A stretch of DNA of 64,000 bases from Calditrichia bacterium (GTDB lineage: Bacteria > Calditrichota > Calditrichia > RBG-13-44-9 > J075), in assembly GCA_028284445.1 (NCBI GenBank), contig JANQRS010000005.1:1-64000 (forward strand). Reading direction: 5' to 3'. This document shows positions 43,744 through 52,303 of the stretch, one piece after another (within the stretch, counting starts at the first letter, position 1; each line of letters begins with the position of its first letter). The notes beneath the pieces are model-generated. The model searched no databases. It was not told the DNA's origin and saw nothing but the letters and a program-made list of their open reading frames with translations. Both the position numbers and the translations under genes were made by a program.

Positions 43744-45129
43744 TTGAATTCGAGGAGATTGGTGTTGAAATTCGGCGGCACTTCTGTCGCGGATTATGAG
43801 GCTATGAGATCCGTTGCTGAAATTGTCGCGGACCGCCGCCAAAAGCAAACCTTAGTTGTTGCTTCTGCAATTGGTGGCGCTACGGATCTTTTGATGGGCA
43901 TCAGTAAAGCTGTGACGAAGCAAGATCGAGCCGGGCTTGACACGGCGTTGGCGCGTTTGCGGGCAAGGCACCTGCAAATTGCCTCAGACATTTGCTCTGT
44001 TTTTCCAATGACGAAGAGCGGCCAACAGCAGTTTGATGATCTCATCAAAGAGCTGCAGCGACATGCCTTGAACTGCTTTGATGCCGGAGAGATGTCGCCT
44101 GCAGCCCTGGACCGCTTGCTGAGCTTTGGGGAACTACTGTCAACAACGCTGCTTGCCGAAGTCTGTCGCCTACAAGGCTTACCTGCTGTTTTCTTCGATG
44201 TTCGCCAGGTGCTGAAGACCGATGAACGGCACAACAATGCTCAACCGGATTTGACGGCTATTAGCAAATGCGCCTCGCAGCGGCTTCTACCGCTTTTGCA
44301 AGAAGGACAGGTTTGTATCACCCAGGGTTTTATCGGGTCAAACGCGTCGGGCGACACAACAACGCTTGGCCGCGGCGGATCGGATTATTCCGCAACACTC
44401 TTAGGCACCGCTCTCAATGCGGACGTGATTGAGATTTGGACCGACGTGGATGGTGTAATGTCCGCTGATCCGCGAATTGTGCATAATCCCAAGCCAATTC
44501 CGCTTCTCAGTTTTGATGAGGCAGCAGAACTAGCCTATTTCGGTGCAAAAATATTGCATCCGTCAAGCCTGATCCCGGCAATCGGTAAGTCGATCCCGGT
44601 AGTTGTGCGAAATACGCGCAATCCCGAACACCGCGGTACGACTATTCTGCCGCGCAATCCGGCACCGAATCCATCCGGCGTCTGCTCGATTTCCTTCAAG
44701 CGAAACATCACGGTAATCAACATTACCTCGACCAGAATGTTGATGGCCTATGGGTTTCTCAGCAAGGTCTTTGAGGTCTTTAATCGATACCGGACTTCTG
44801 TGGATATGATTAGCACATCCGAGGTCAGCGTATCAATGACTATCGATGATCTGAGCTGCCTTGACGAAATTTGCGAGGCGCTGAGCGGCTATGGAAAAAT
44901 CGACGTAGTACGGGAGCAATGTATTGTCTGTCTGGTTGGACAGGGCCTTGGTCAATTGCCGGGAATTGCCGCACGGGTATTTAGTTCAATTCCGGATGTA
45001 AATCTCGGCATTATTTCGCATTGCCTTGATCGGGACAATCTCGGCTTTACTATCCCGGAAGCGTATTTGGAAGACGTGGTACAACGTCTGCATCAGCAAT
45101 TCTTTGCTGATGTTGAAGTCACTGTCTGA
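43744..45129 (+). CDS. lysC: Aspartate kinase
   Basis: 461 aa from TTG at 43744 (GTGAGG 6 nt upstream, one base after the dapE stop). TTG/GTG at 43759-43764, next to GAGGAG, are alternatives that would give the shorter MVLKFGG-type N-terminus. Amino-acid kinase domain: LKFGGTSVADYEAMRS, TTLGRGGSDYSATLLG and WTDVDGVMSADPRIV. Two C-terminal ACT-type segments (~315-455; ITVINITSTRMLM, CIVCLVGQGLGQLPGIAA) should carry feedback control by lysine. Monofunctional, similar to E. coli LysC. It commits aspartate to the lysine/DAP pathway. Confidence 0.94.
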   Translation: MNSRRLVLKFGGTSVADYEAMRSVAEIVADRRQKQTLVVASAIGGATDLLMGISKAVTKQDRAGLDTALARLRARHLQIASDICSVFPMTKSGQQQFDDLIKELQRHALNCFDAGEMSPAALDRLLSFGELLSTTLLAEVCRLQGLPAVFFDVRQVLKTDERHNNAQPDLTAISKCASQRLLPLLQEGQVCITQGFIGSNASGDTTTLGRGGSDYSATLLGTALNADVIEIWTDVDGVMSADPRIVHNPKPIPLLSFDEAAELAYFGAKILHPSSLIPAIGKSIPVVVRNTRNPEHRGTTILPRNPAPNPSGVCSISFKRNITVINITSTRMLMAYGFLSKVFEVFNRYRTSVDMISTSEVSVSMTIDDLSCLDEICEALSGYGKIDVVREQCIVCLVGQGLGQLPGIAARVFSSIPDVNLGIISHCLDRDNLGFTIPEAYLEDVVQRLHQQFFADVEVTV

Positions 45130-45185
45130 GATCAACTCGGAAACAATAAGAATACATCGTAAAACAATAACATATTGGAGTGAAA

Positions 45186-46100
45186 ATGAACAATCAATTT
45201 CAAGGATCATATGTCGCATTGGTCACACCCTTTACCGATTCCGGAGAATTGGATGAAAGCACCCTGGTTCGATTGGCGAACCGCCAGATCGAGGCCGGTA
45301 TCGACGGCCTGGTGCCATGTGGCACAACCGGCGAAAGCGTGACGCTCGACGACAACGAGTATCAGCGCGTGATGCGTTTGACCATCGAGGCGAGTGCCGG
45401 ACGCGTGCCGGTAATTTGTGGCGCAGGCGGTAATAATACGCGCAAAGTCATTCATATGGCGCAGACTGCACAGCATCTCGGTGCAGATGCTATTCTATCG
45501 GTTAGCCCCAGCTACAATAAGCCGACGCAGGAGGGCATCTATGCTCACTACGCCGCCATTGCTGCTGCCACAGATATTCCCATCATTCTCTATAACGTGC
45601 CGGGAAGAACCGGGTCAAATATTTCTGCGGAAACTACCCTGAGGCTGGCGGATATTCCCAATATTGTCGCCATTAAAGAGGCCTCTGGTAATTTGGGGCA
45701 GGTAATGGAAATTCTTCGCCGTCGCCCGCAAGGCTTTTCGGTATTGTCAGGAGATGATGCCTTAACGCTGCCAATGCTGGCTGCCGGCGCAGACGGTGTC
45801 ATCTCGGTCATTGCTAATCAAATTCCAGATGAGTGGAGCCGGCTCGTCCACTTCGCTTTGCGCGGCGATTTTCAATCAGCCCGGGAATTGCACTACAAAT
45901 ATCTGCAGCTTATGAATCTGAACTTCGTTGAAGCGAATCCGGTGCCCGTAAAGACAACAATGGCGATGATGGGATTGTTGAGCGAACGCGTACGGCTTCC
46001 GCTGTGCGAAATCAGCGCAGCAAACCGGGAGCGCCTGCGTACTGAACTCATAGCCCTTGACTTGTTGAAGGAACGAGAAATGGTTGCCGGACTCCTATAA
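45186..46100 (+). CDS. dapA: 4-hydroxy-tetrahydrodipicolinate synthase
   Basis: 304 aa from ATG at 45186 (GGAG 5 nt upstream), the usual length. TIM-barrel aldolase with CGTTGES (T47, T48), YNVPGRTGSNI (Y136, R141) and Schiff-base K164 in IVAIKEASGN. It condenses pyruvate with aspartate semialdehyde in the cytoplasm. It lies 56 nt after lysC in the riboswitch-controlled operon. asd and dapB, needed for the flanking steps, are not in the window. Confidence 0.96.
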   Translation: MNNQFQGSYVALVTPFTDSGELDESTLVRLANRQIEAGIDGLVPCGTTGESVTLDDNEYQRVMRLTIEASAGRVPVICGAGGNNTRKVIHMAQTAQHLGADAILSVSPSYNKPTQEGIYAHYAAIAAATDIPIILYNVPGRTGSNISAETTLRLADIPNIVAIKEASGNLGQVMEILRRRPQGFSVLSGDDALTLPMLAAGADGVISVIANQIPDEWSRLVHFALRGDFQSARELHYKYLQLMNLNFVEANPVPVKTTMAMMGLLSERVRLPLCEISAANRERLRTELIALDLLKEREMVAGLL

Positions 46101-46217
46101 TAATGTCCGGTGATCGTGCAAACAGCGTGAATGCTTCGAGATAATATTTTTATTCTTGTCAATTCACGTCAATTCGAGTTTAGTTCTTGAACCTGTAAGT
46201 GTGAATAATAATGAGAA

Positions 46218-47048
46218 ATGACTATGAAAGAGACAATAGAAAACGCCTATCGACTCAAAGCGGATCAGGCCGATGTGGATCTCCAGAGTGCCTTGAAAGC
46301 ATTTGTTGAAGCGTTAAATGATGGCAGTATCAGAGCTGCGGAGCCGGGTGAAAATGGATGGCAGGTAAATGCCTGGGTGAAGAAAGGTATATTGCTCTTG
46401 TTTCGCTATGGGATGATGAGCGATATGTCAATCGACGACAATTTCCGCTTTTTCGATAAAGCAACCATCCCGCTCAAACCGTTGTCCACAGATAATAGAG
46501 TGCGCATTGTTCCCGGCGGATCCAGCATCCGGACCGGCGCCTATCTGGCACCCGGGGTGATAATGATGCCGCCCTCCTATGTCAATATCGGGGCTTACGT
46601 GGGCACCAATAGCCTGATCGATTCACATGTCCTGGTGGGATCCTGCGCTCAAATCGGCGCCAATGTTCATCTCAGCGCCGGCGTGCAGATCGGTGGGGTC
46701 TTGGAGCCGATCGGCAGTTTGCCGGTGATTGTCGATGATGAAGCCATGGTCGGCGGCAATTGCGGCATTTTTGAGGGCACGATCATTGGCCGGCGCGCCG
46801 TAATTGGCACCGGGGTTAATCTCAATCGCTCAACCCCGGTATATGATTGTGTCAACGAAGCTGTCATCCGTGCTGTATCTGGCGCACCCCTGGAAATCCC
46901 GGCCAATGCAGTCGTTGTCCCTGGCTCAAGGCCGGTCACAAGTCAGTTTGGTCGCACAAATGGCCTCTCTGTTGCGACACCACTGATTATCAAATATCGC
47001 GATGAAAAAACAGATGCTGCGACCGCCCTGGAAGATGCCCTGAGATGA
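46218..47048 (+). CDS. dapD: Tetrahydrodipicolinate N-succinyltransferase
   Basis: 276 aa, the family length. N-terminal helical part ([32 protein letters not shown]) followed by a left-handed beta-helix of hexapeptide repeats ([58 protein letters not shown]). It transfers succinyl from succinyl-CoA to THDP, fixing the pathway as the succinylase branch. ATG at 46218; ATG at 46224 is also possible. Its stop overlaps the start of the next gene (ATGA), showing coupled translation. Confidence 0.96.
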   Translation: MTMKETIENAYRLKADQADVDLQSALKAFVEALNDGSIRAAEPGENGWQVNAWVKKGILLLFRYGMMSDMSIDDNFRFFDKATIPLKPLSTDNRVRIVPGGSSIRTGAYLAPGVIMMPPSYVNIGAYVGTNSLIDSHVLVGSCAQIGANVHLSAGVQIGGVLEPIGSLPVIVDDEAMVGGNCGIFEGTIIGRRAVIGTGVNLNRSTPVYDCVNEAVIRAVSGAPLEIPANAVVVPGSRPVTSQFGRTNGLSVATPLIIKYRDEKTDAATALEDALR

Positions 47049-48181
47049 GTTTTATACCTCCACCATCTGCTATTCGGTCAATTATGGCCAATGCCCCGAA
47101 TAACGCCATCAATCTTGCGATTGGCGAGCCGGTGTATCCGCCGCCGACTGAAGTGCTGAGGGCTGTCGCCGAGAAGGTAGCGTACTGGTCACACGGTTAC
47201 AGTCCCAATGCCGGTCTGCCTGCGTTGCGCGAGATCATTGCTTCACAATATGAACCAACGGCGTCGGCTGATGAGATTTGTGTAACCTGCGGTGCCCAGG
47301 AAGCGCTATACGTGGTCTGTCATACTTTGCTCGATCGCGGAGATCAAGCCCTGGTCCCGAACCCCGGCTTCCTTGCCTATCCCAATTTGGTACGAATGGC
47401 TGGCGGATCGCCGATAGAATACCCGATGCCACTACATTCCGGGGAGCGTTTTGATATAGAAGCGCTGCGCCGCTTGATCAGCAATCGCACGAGGCTGATG
47501 ATTGTTAATTCGCCCTCAAATCCAAATGGCTACTGCTTAAAGGAAAGTGAACTCGCAGAAATTGCCGGGCTTTGCGCCAGCAATGGCATCATAATCGTCT
47601 CGGACGAAGTATATCGAGAATTGTATTTCGGCAAGCAGCGTCCATCCGGCGTTCGTGCGGTTTGGCAAGACTGCGTGACGATATCGAGCGTTTCGAAGAT
47701 GTTCAGCATGACAGGTTGGCGGCTTGGATGGGCCGCTGCACCCAGACATATGATGCCGGCGTTTACTCGTGTGCATCAATATCTGACAACTTGCGCGCCG
47801 GTCATCAGCCAGCAGGCCACCTTAACCTTGCTACAACACCCCGCGACGCCTGAATACTTAAGCGATATGCGAAAAGAGCTCAAGAAGCGCCGGGATATGC
47901 TTTCCTGGGTATTGCGCAATTTGCCTGAGTGGCATGTAAATCCGCCAAATGCCGGTTTGTTTCTTTTCGCGCAGGTAGCACCGGACTGGCAGGAGTCGCC
48001 GGCGGAAATCATGCTGGAGAAATATCAGATCCTTTCCGTGCCTGGGAATGCTTTCGGAAGCCGCGGACGCGGCTTCTTGCGGCTGTCCTTCGCTGCCGCA
48101 CAGGATGCTATCAAGAGGGCAGGGGAGCGCCTAAATCAAGCTGACTCATATGCCGCCGGGGATATCCTTGCTGGAAAGTGA
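47045..48181 (+). CDS. dapC: Class I/II aminotransferase, probable succinyl-diaminopimelate aminotransferase
   Basis: 378 aa fold-type I PLP enzyme: [23 protein letters not shown] (N161), [11 protein letters not shown] (D187, Y190) and PLP-binding K218 in [16 protein letters not shown], with RLSFA near the C-terminus. Its start overlaps dapD by 4 nt within the lysine operon, which is the reason for calling it DapC (glutamate-dependent amination of N-succinyl-2-amino-6-ketopimelate). On sequence alone another aspartate-family aminotransferase is possible. Its 3' end overlaps the convergent membrane-protein gene by 36 nt. Confidence 0.9.
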   Translation: MSFIPPPSAIRSIMANAPNNAINLAIGEPVYPPPTEVLRAVAEKVAYWSHGYSPNAGLPALREIIASQYEPTASADEICVTCGAQEALYVVCHTLLDRGDQALVPNPGFLAYPNLVRMAGGSPIEYPMPLHSGERFDIEALRRLISNRTRLMIVNSPSNPNGYCLKESELAEIAGLCASNGIIIVSDEVYRELYFGKQRPSGVRAVWQDCVTISSVSKMFSMTGWRLGWAAAPRHMMPAFTRVHQYLTTCAPVISQQATLTLLQHPATPEYLSDMRKELKKRRDMLSWVLRNLPEWHVNPPNAGLFLFAQVAPDWQESPAEIMLEKYQILSVPGNAFGSRGRGFLRLSFAAAQDAIKRAGERLNQADSYAAGDILAGK

Positions 48182-48907
48182 GACGTGTAAATGGTCAGCG
48201 GTGCCATAATGGCGCAGGGTGTTAAATCCCATTAGCCGAAAATACAGCTTGGTGAAGAAGTTGCGGATGAAATTGCGATTGTTCGTGCGGATGTCGATCG
48301 CGTGGGCGTAGCCGCTACTTTGAACATAATGCAGTGAGCGGCTCTTGGTTTTTAGTCCCATCTTCCGGTAGTCTTCAGGCTTCCGACTTGCATCTGTAAT
48401 AATCAAGTCTTCATCCAGGAAAACCAGCGTGCTGATGGCCATGCGCAGAATCGGATGCAGGCGATGATACTCCTGCCGGACACTTTCCGTTTTTGCGTTA
48501 GTGCCTGAAAGAAATATCAAACCATACATACAATATCCAAAAACGATCAGCCCGGAGAAAATCCAGCTACTGCTCAAATCTTCCTGCCGGCCCAGTCTCC
48601 CGCTCAGTTTACCACGAAATAAGGTCACATAGATAAAAATTACGGCCGCGGCCAGAATCATACCGCCGAGAAGTGATATCCACGAATAAAGTGAGAATTT
48701 TTCATGCAGATATACGCTGCCGCGTATCAGCAAGATGAAGGGGAGGGTAAAAATGAAAAGATATTTCAAAAGAATGAAACTGATCTTGCCGAAAAGAATA
48801 TAAAATGAATATTCACGTTCCCACTGACGAAGTCGGGATACTTGCTCATCCAGGAAACGGTTCCATCTTAGTTTCAATAGCTTCAGGCGTAACTTGACTC
48901 CGCTCAT
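48146..48907 (-). CDS. Membrane protein with M15/DUF5715-like peptidase motif
   Basis: About 253 aa from ATG at 48907; GTG at 48922 would add five residues. Three hydrophobic segments (around FILLKYLFIFTLPFILLI, SWISLLGGMILAAAVIFIYV, WIFSGLIVFGYCMYGLIFL) anchor the N-terminal half. The C-terminal ~110 residues carry SLHYVQSSGYAHAIDI and DHLHVSL, which match the S-x-H...D and H-x-H zinc pattern of M15 D-Ala-D-Ala carboxypeptidase-like proteins. Probably a membrane-bound peptidoglycan peptidase, but the motif spacing is not canonical and catalysis is uncertain. It overlaps the dapC 3' end in convergent orientation. Confidence 0.72.
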   Translation of the reverse strand: MSGVKLRLKLLKLRWNRFLDEQVSRLRQWEREYSFYILFGKISFILLKYLFIFTLPFILLIRGSVYLHEKFSLYSWISLLGGMILAAAVIFIYVTLFRGKLSGRLGRQEDLSSSWIFSGLIVFGYCMYGLIFLSGTNAKTESVRQEYHRLHPILRMAISTLVFLDEDLIITDASRKPEDYRKMGLKTKSRSLHYVQSSGYAHAIDIRTNNRNFIRNFFTKLYFRLMGFNTLRHYGTADHLHVSLSSKDIPGGI

Positions 48908-49102
48908 GTTAATGTCTGCCACCTGCTATTGGTCAAGAAATGATCAGCACACTTATTGATTCGGGTCGTAGCTGCTATTCTTTTTCTACTTACTTTCATA
49001 TCGTTGAGAATATATAAAACAAGCGGCTGAATCAAAGAGGGTAAGAAAAAAACTTGCCGCCAGGGAAGGTTAATACTTCAATAAGTCAAAAGGAATGGGA
49101 TC

Positions 49103-50002
49103 ATGATTCGCAGCATTATTCTACTCGCAAGTACAGTTCTGCTCAGTTCGTTGATGTCCTGCCAACCGCTAACAGACAAGAACGTCGATCATCGCCGTCT
49201 CGCGAACGACTCTAGCGAAGACAATGATGAGGTCGAATTCCTTGATAGCCCCAAAACACGCAAGCGCGGACGCGAAATCTTACGAAGCAGCAATAAGCGG
49301 CAAGCTCTGCAAAGCTCGTCAGATAGACTGGTGTTTGAATTTGCAGAGAGCACTGAGTATGGCCATGCCGTTTACTATTCCGACAATTTAGCCGGTCGCA
49401 CCACGGCAAATGGCGAGCAATACGACCCCCTGGCCTTGACGGCCGCACATCCCAATTTACCCTTCAATAGCGTTTGCCGGGTGACCAATCTCTTCAATGG
49501 ACGAACTGTCCTGGTGCGCATAAATGACCGCTTTCCAACAGATGGGGAGATTGTCATCGACCTTTCTCGCGAAGCGGCTCGTGTGTTGGGTGCGCTTCAG
49601 GCAGGTAAAATAGAAGTAAAAGTAGAAGCAGATCTTCCATCAACAGGCACCCAGGTAGTTAGGGAAGTTGATATTTGGGAAAGAGACAACTCAGATGTGA
49701 ATGTGCAGTTTGGGAAAGCAGCATATTACTCCGATGCATTGGAGGGGCGGACGACGGCAAGTGGCGAGCGGTATAATCGAAATCGAATGACCGCTGCGCA
49801 TCCGTCTCTGCCATTTGGGACAATTTGCCGGGTGACCAATTTGCTGAACGGGCGAAGCGTAGAGGTGCGAATTAATGATCGCTGTTCCGGGCGTAATGGG
49901 CGGATTATTGACCTGTCATATCGCGCTGCCAGCAAGCTCGATGCGATTATTGCCGGCATCGTTGAGGTGAAGGTTGAGGTATTGGAGAGTGACGAGTTTT
50001 GA
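49103..50002 (+). CDS. Lipoprotein with two RlpA-like double-psi beta-barrel domains
   Basis: 299 aa; ATG 49103 after AAAAGGA. Lipobox LLSSLMSC puts the lipidated Cys at residue 20. A charged linker (~21-85) is followed by two tandem RlpA barrels: ~88-178 (GHAVYYSDNLAGRTTANGE ... VLVRINDRFP ... VIDLSREAA) and ~203-292 (GKAAYYSDALEGRTTASGE ... VEVRINDRCSG ... IIDLSYRAA). Each has the ASYY/YYSD, RTTA-GE, TAAHP, N-D-R and IDLS features. RlpA proteins are septal lytic transglycosylases or peptidoglycan binders. No SPOR domain is present, and the doubling is unusual. Confidence 0.9.
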   Translation: MIRSIILLASTVLLSSLMSCQPLTDKNVDHRRLANDSSEDNDEVEFLDSPKTRKRGREILRSSNKRQALQSSSDRLVFEFAESTEYGHAVYYSDNLAGRTTANGEQYDPLALTAAHPNLPFNSVCRVTNLFNGRTVLVRINDRFPTDGEIVIDLSREAARVLGALQAGKIEVKVEADLPSTGTQVVREVDIWERDNSDVNVQFGKAAYYSDALEGRTTASGERYNRNRMTAAHPSLPFGTICRVTNLLNGRSVEVRINDRCSGRNGRIIDLSYRAASKLDAIIAGIVEVKVEVLESDEF

Positions 50003-50040
50003 AATAACGACGCCTTGTTATGGAAATTTGCTGTCTGCCA

Positions 50041-50062
50041 GCATCTTCTAATTAAAAGATGC
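50041..50062. other. Stem-loop after the RlpA-like gene
   Basis: GCATCTT-CTAATTAA-AAGATGC, a 7-bp stem with 8-nt loop 39 nt past the stop. It has no T-tract, so it is a weak terminator candidate only. Confidence 0.35.
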
Positions 50063-50209
50063 ACGATTTCGCAGCAGCTCGAGTACACCGCGGAACGGTT
50101 GTAGGTTTCAGCCCCGGATTCGTCGCAAGTGTATCCGGCGACGATGACTGTGCCGCATCGTTAGAAGGTTATCCCGTAAGGTTAGAGACTTTATAATCGA
50201 CGCTGATTT

Positions 50210-51451
50210 TTAATTAGCAAGTTCCCACATCGTGTTCGCCAAAACCGCAACTCCGTTTTCGATATCATCCGGTGAGGCATATTCTTCCGGGCGGTGGCTA
50301 TACCCGTTAGCGCAGGGAATGAAGATCATGGCAACCGGTACCAGGCGTGCCATGAAGGCCGTATCGTGAAACGCCCGGCTGACCATTCGCGTATGGCTGA
50401 GCCCCAGCTGCGATGCGGATGCTTCGACAATGGATAAGATCTCTTCATCCGATTCGGCTGAAGGATCACAGTTAAACACCACAGTCTTGCTTGTCACCTT
50501 TCTTTCTTTACAAATGCCTGCCAGTGCTGCCTCGATTGATGCCATCATCTCATCGCGCACCTCGGAGCGGCGATCACGGATATCAACCGTCAAAATCACT
50601 TCGTTGGGGATGCTGTTGCTTGCGGAGGGAAATGCTTCAAACTTGCCTATCGTGGCGACGGCATCGCTGCTGGTATTGTCTTTGGCAATTGCCTCAACCT
50701 TCAGTGCGAATTCAGCCGCCGCCATCAATGCGTCACGCCGATTCGGCATCATTACGGTTCCGGCATGACCACCTTCACCGGTAATGCAAATCTGCATCGT
50801 GGTAGAGGCCGGTATGGCCGTAACAATCCCAATTTGAGTACCGGCGGCTTCCAGATTTGGACCCTGTTCAATGTGCAATTCAACAAAATGAGAGTAGCAG
50901 TTCTTACCAAGCGGGAGGTGATTTAATGGCGCTTTGAAACCAGCCTCGGCCCGAACAGCCTCAAATGCGTTTCCGTCCAGGTCTTGTAATTGTAGTAGTT
51001 GAGTCTCTGAAATAGCCCCCGCCAGTGCCCGGCTGCCAATGCAGCCGACGCCAAAACGGGTCGGTTCTTCTGCTGTGAACATGATCGTTTCAAGTGAGCG
51101 CAGAGGCATTCTACCTGATTCTTTAATTGCCCGCATGGCTTCTAGTCCACCTAAAACGCCAAGAACGCCGTCGTATTTGCCTGAGTTGGGAATTGCATCG
51201 GTATGGCTGCCGGTTGCCACTGGCGGTAGTTGCGGGTTGTTTCCATCCATGCGGATAAAGAGATTGCCGATGGCGTCTTCGCGCCAGCTAAAGCCGGCAG
51301 CTTCCGCCAGCTTCTTGATCATGCCACGCGCCGCCATATCGGTTTTCGAATAAAGAATGCGGCACATTGCCGGTGCAGGCATATCGGAAAAGGCGGCCAG
51401 CGCTTCGATATCCTTCATCAGGCGATTGCAATTGATAGTGATTGATGACAT
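50210..51451 (-). CDS. M20-family amidohydrolase, probable ureidoglycolate amidohydrolase
   Basis: 413 aa from ATG at 51451 (GGGGAG 5 nt upstream), 2 nt after the ureidoglycine aminohydrolase gene. M20/allantoate-amidohydrolase-like metal motif: GSHTDAIPNSGKYDGVLG (H83, D94), TAEEPTRFGVGCIGSRALAG (E128, E129) and VELHIEQGP. The pattern GSHxDAIPxSGKYDG and EEPTRFG-x-GSR-LAG looks like plant/bacterial ureidoglycolate amidohydrolase (UAH) rather than allantoate amidohydrolase (GSHxDTV..GKYDG, EEGVRF); this is from memory. Predicted reaction: (S)-ureidoglycolate to glyoxylate, ammonia and CO2. Allantoate amidohydrolase is the main alternative. Confidence 0.85.
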   Translation of the reverse strand: MSSITINCNRLMKDIEALAAFSDMPAPAMCRILYSKTDMAARGMIKKLAEAAGFSWREDAIGNLFIRMDGNNPQLPPVATGSHTDAIPNSGKYDGVLGVLGGLEAMRAIKESGRMPLRSLETIMFTAEEPTRFGVGCIGSRALAGAISETQLLQLQDLDGNAFEAVRAEAGFKAPLNHLPLGKNCYSHFVELHIEQGPNLEAAGTQIGIVTAIPASTTMQICITGEGGHAGTVMMPNRRDALMAAAEFALKVEAIAKDNTSSDAVATIGKFEAFPSASNSIPNEVILTVDIRDRRSEVRDEMMASIEAALAGICKERKVTSKTVVFNCDPSAESDEEILSIVEASASQLGLSHTRMVSRAFHDTAFMARLVPVAMIFIPCANGYSHRPEEYASPDDIENGVAVLANTMWELAN

Positions 51452-51453
51452 AG

Positions 51454-52215
51454 TTACTCCCCGGCCGAAAGCGGATCACGATTGACATTCTTATAATAGA
51501 GATACGCGGCCGGTTCCTTGCCGACAGCTGCAAACCATTGGGGACAAAATGGAGCCATCCAGATCACATCGCCGCGCTGCACCGGATACCAACTATCCGA
51601 CAGCCGATAGATACCTTGTCCACGTGTCATTAATAAGCCGTGTTCCATAATATGAATTTCGACGAAGGGTAGTGCGGTGCCTGGCTGGAAGGTGAAAAGG
51701 TTGACGGCCATGTCAAAGTCTGCATTGTTTGGTAGCAGGGTTTGTAACTGCGCATCCTCGTCACCCATGAAGGCTTCACCCTTAACGTCGAAAGACTTTC
51801 CGGTCACTACCGGAGGCGCTTTATGGCCTTCCAATGGTTCAAAGCGTTTCTCGAACACGTTGATTTGAGCTGGACTTTCGGCAGTTAAGCGGTGGTCATT
51901 GTCTGCGGGAATAAAAGCGTAGTCTCCGGCAGTCAGCACCTCGCTAATTCGATTGATCGACAATTTCAATTCGCCCTGTAGCACATAAACAAAGCGTTCA
52001 ACGCCGGTTGGCGGCGGACCGGCACTTGCACCTACCTCCATCTGAGCAAGATACTGCGAGAACTGTGCGCGGGTTGAGCCACCTATTGCAGGTGAAATGA
52101 GGATTGTGCCTTCAGTGTCGGTCCAACCGGGTAGGGGAGCTGTCACATGAGAATCGGGTGTGATCAACGCATGGTCGCGCTTCACGCTGCTAAGGGTGGT
52201 GCCAAATGGATTCAT
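51454..52215 (-). CDS. allE: (S)-ureidoglycine aminohydrolase (bicupin)
   Basis: 253 aa bicupin. N-terminal cupin ~60-135 (GVERFVYVLQGELKLSI, AGDYAFIPADNDHRL) and C-terminal metal-binding cupin ~170-240 with PFVEIHIMEHGLLMTRGQG and VQRGDVIWMAPFCPQWFAA, the segment that carries the manganese ligands (E, H, Q, H pattern) in AllE/UGHY. Converts (S)-ureidoglycine to (S)-ureidoglycolate and ammonia. It overlaps in function and position with the next gene, which would take the product. No uricase or allantoinase is in the window, so the pathway's start is elsewhere. Confidence 0.92.
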   Translation of the reverse strand: MNPFGTTLSSVKRDHALITPDSHVTAPLPGWTDTEGTILISPAIGGSTRAQFSQYLAQMEVGASAGPPPTGVERFVYVLQGELKLSINRISEVLTAGDYAFIPADNDHRLTAESPAQINVFEKRFEPLEGHKAPPVVTGKSFDVKGEAFMGDEDAQLQTLLPNNADFDMAVNLFTFQPGTALPFVEIHIMEHGLLMTRGQGIYRLSDSWYPVQRGDVIWMAPFCPQWFAAVGKEPAAYLYYKNVNRDPLSAGE

Positions 52216-52303
52216 AGGGTGCCTCGGTTTTCAGATAAGTTAATCTCTTGTATCTCGCGACGCAATACGGTCAAGCCGTGTGGGGGAAAATAATCAGGCC
52301 GAG

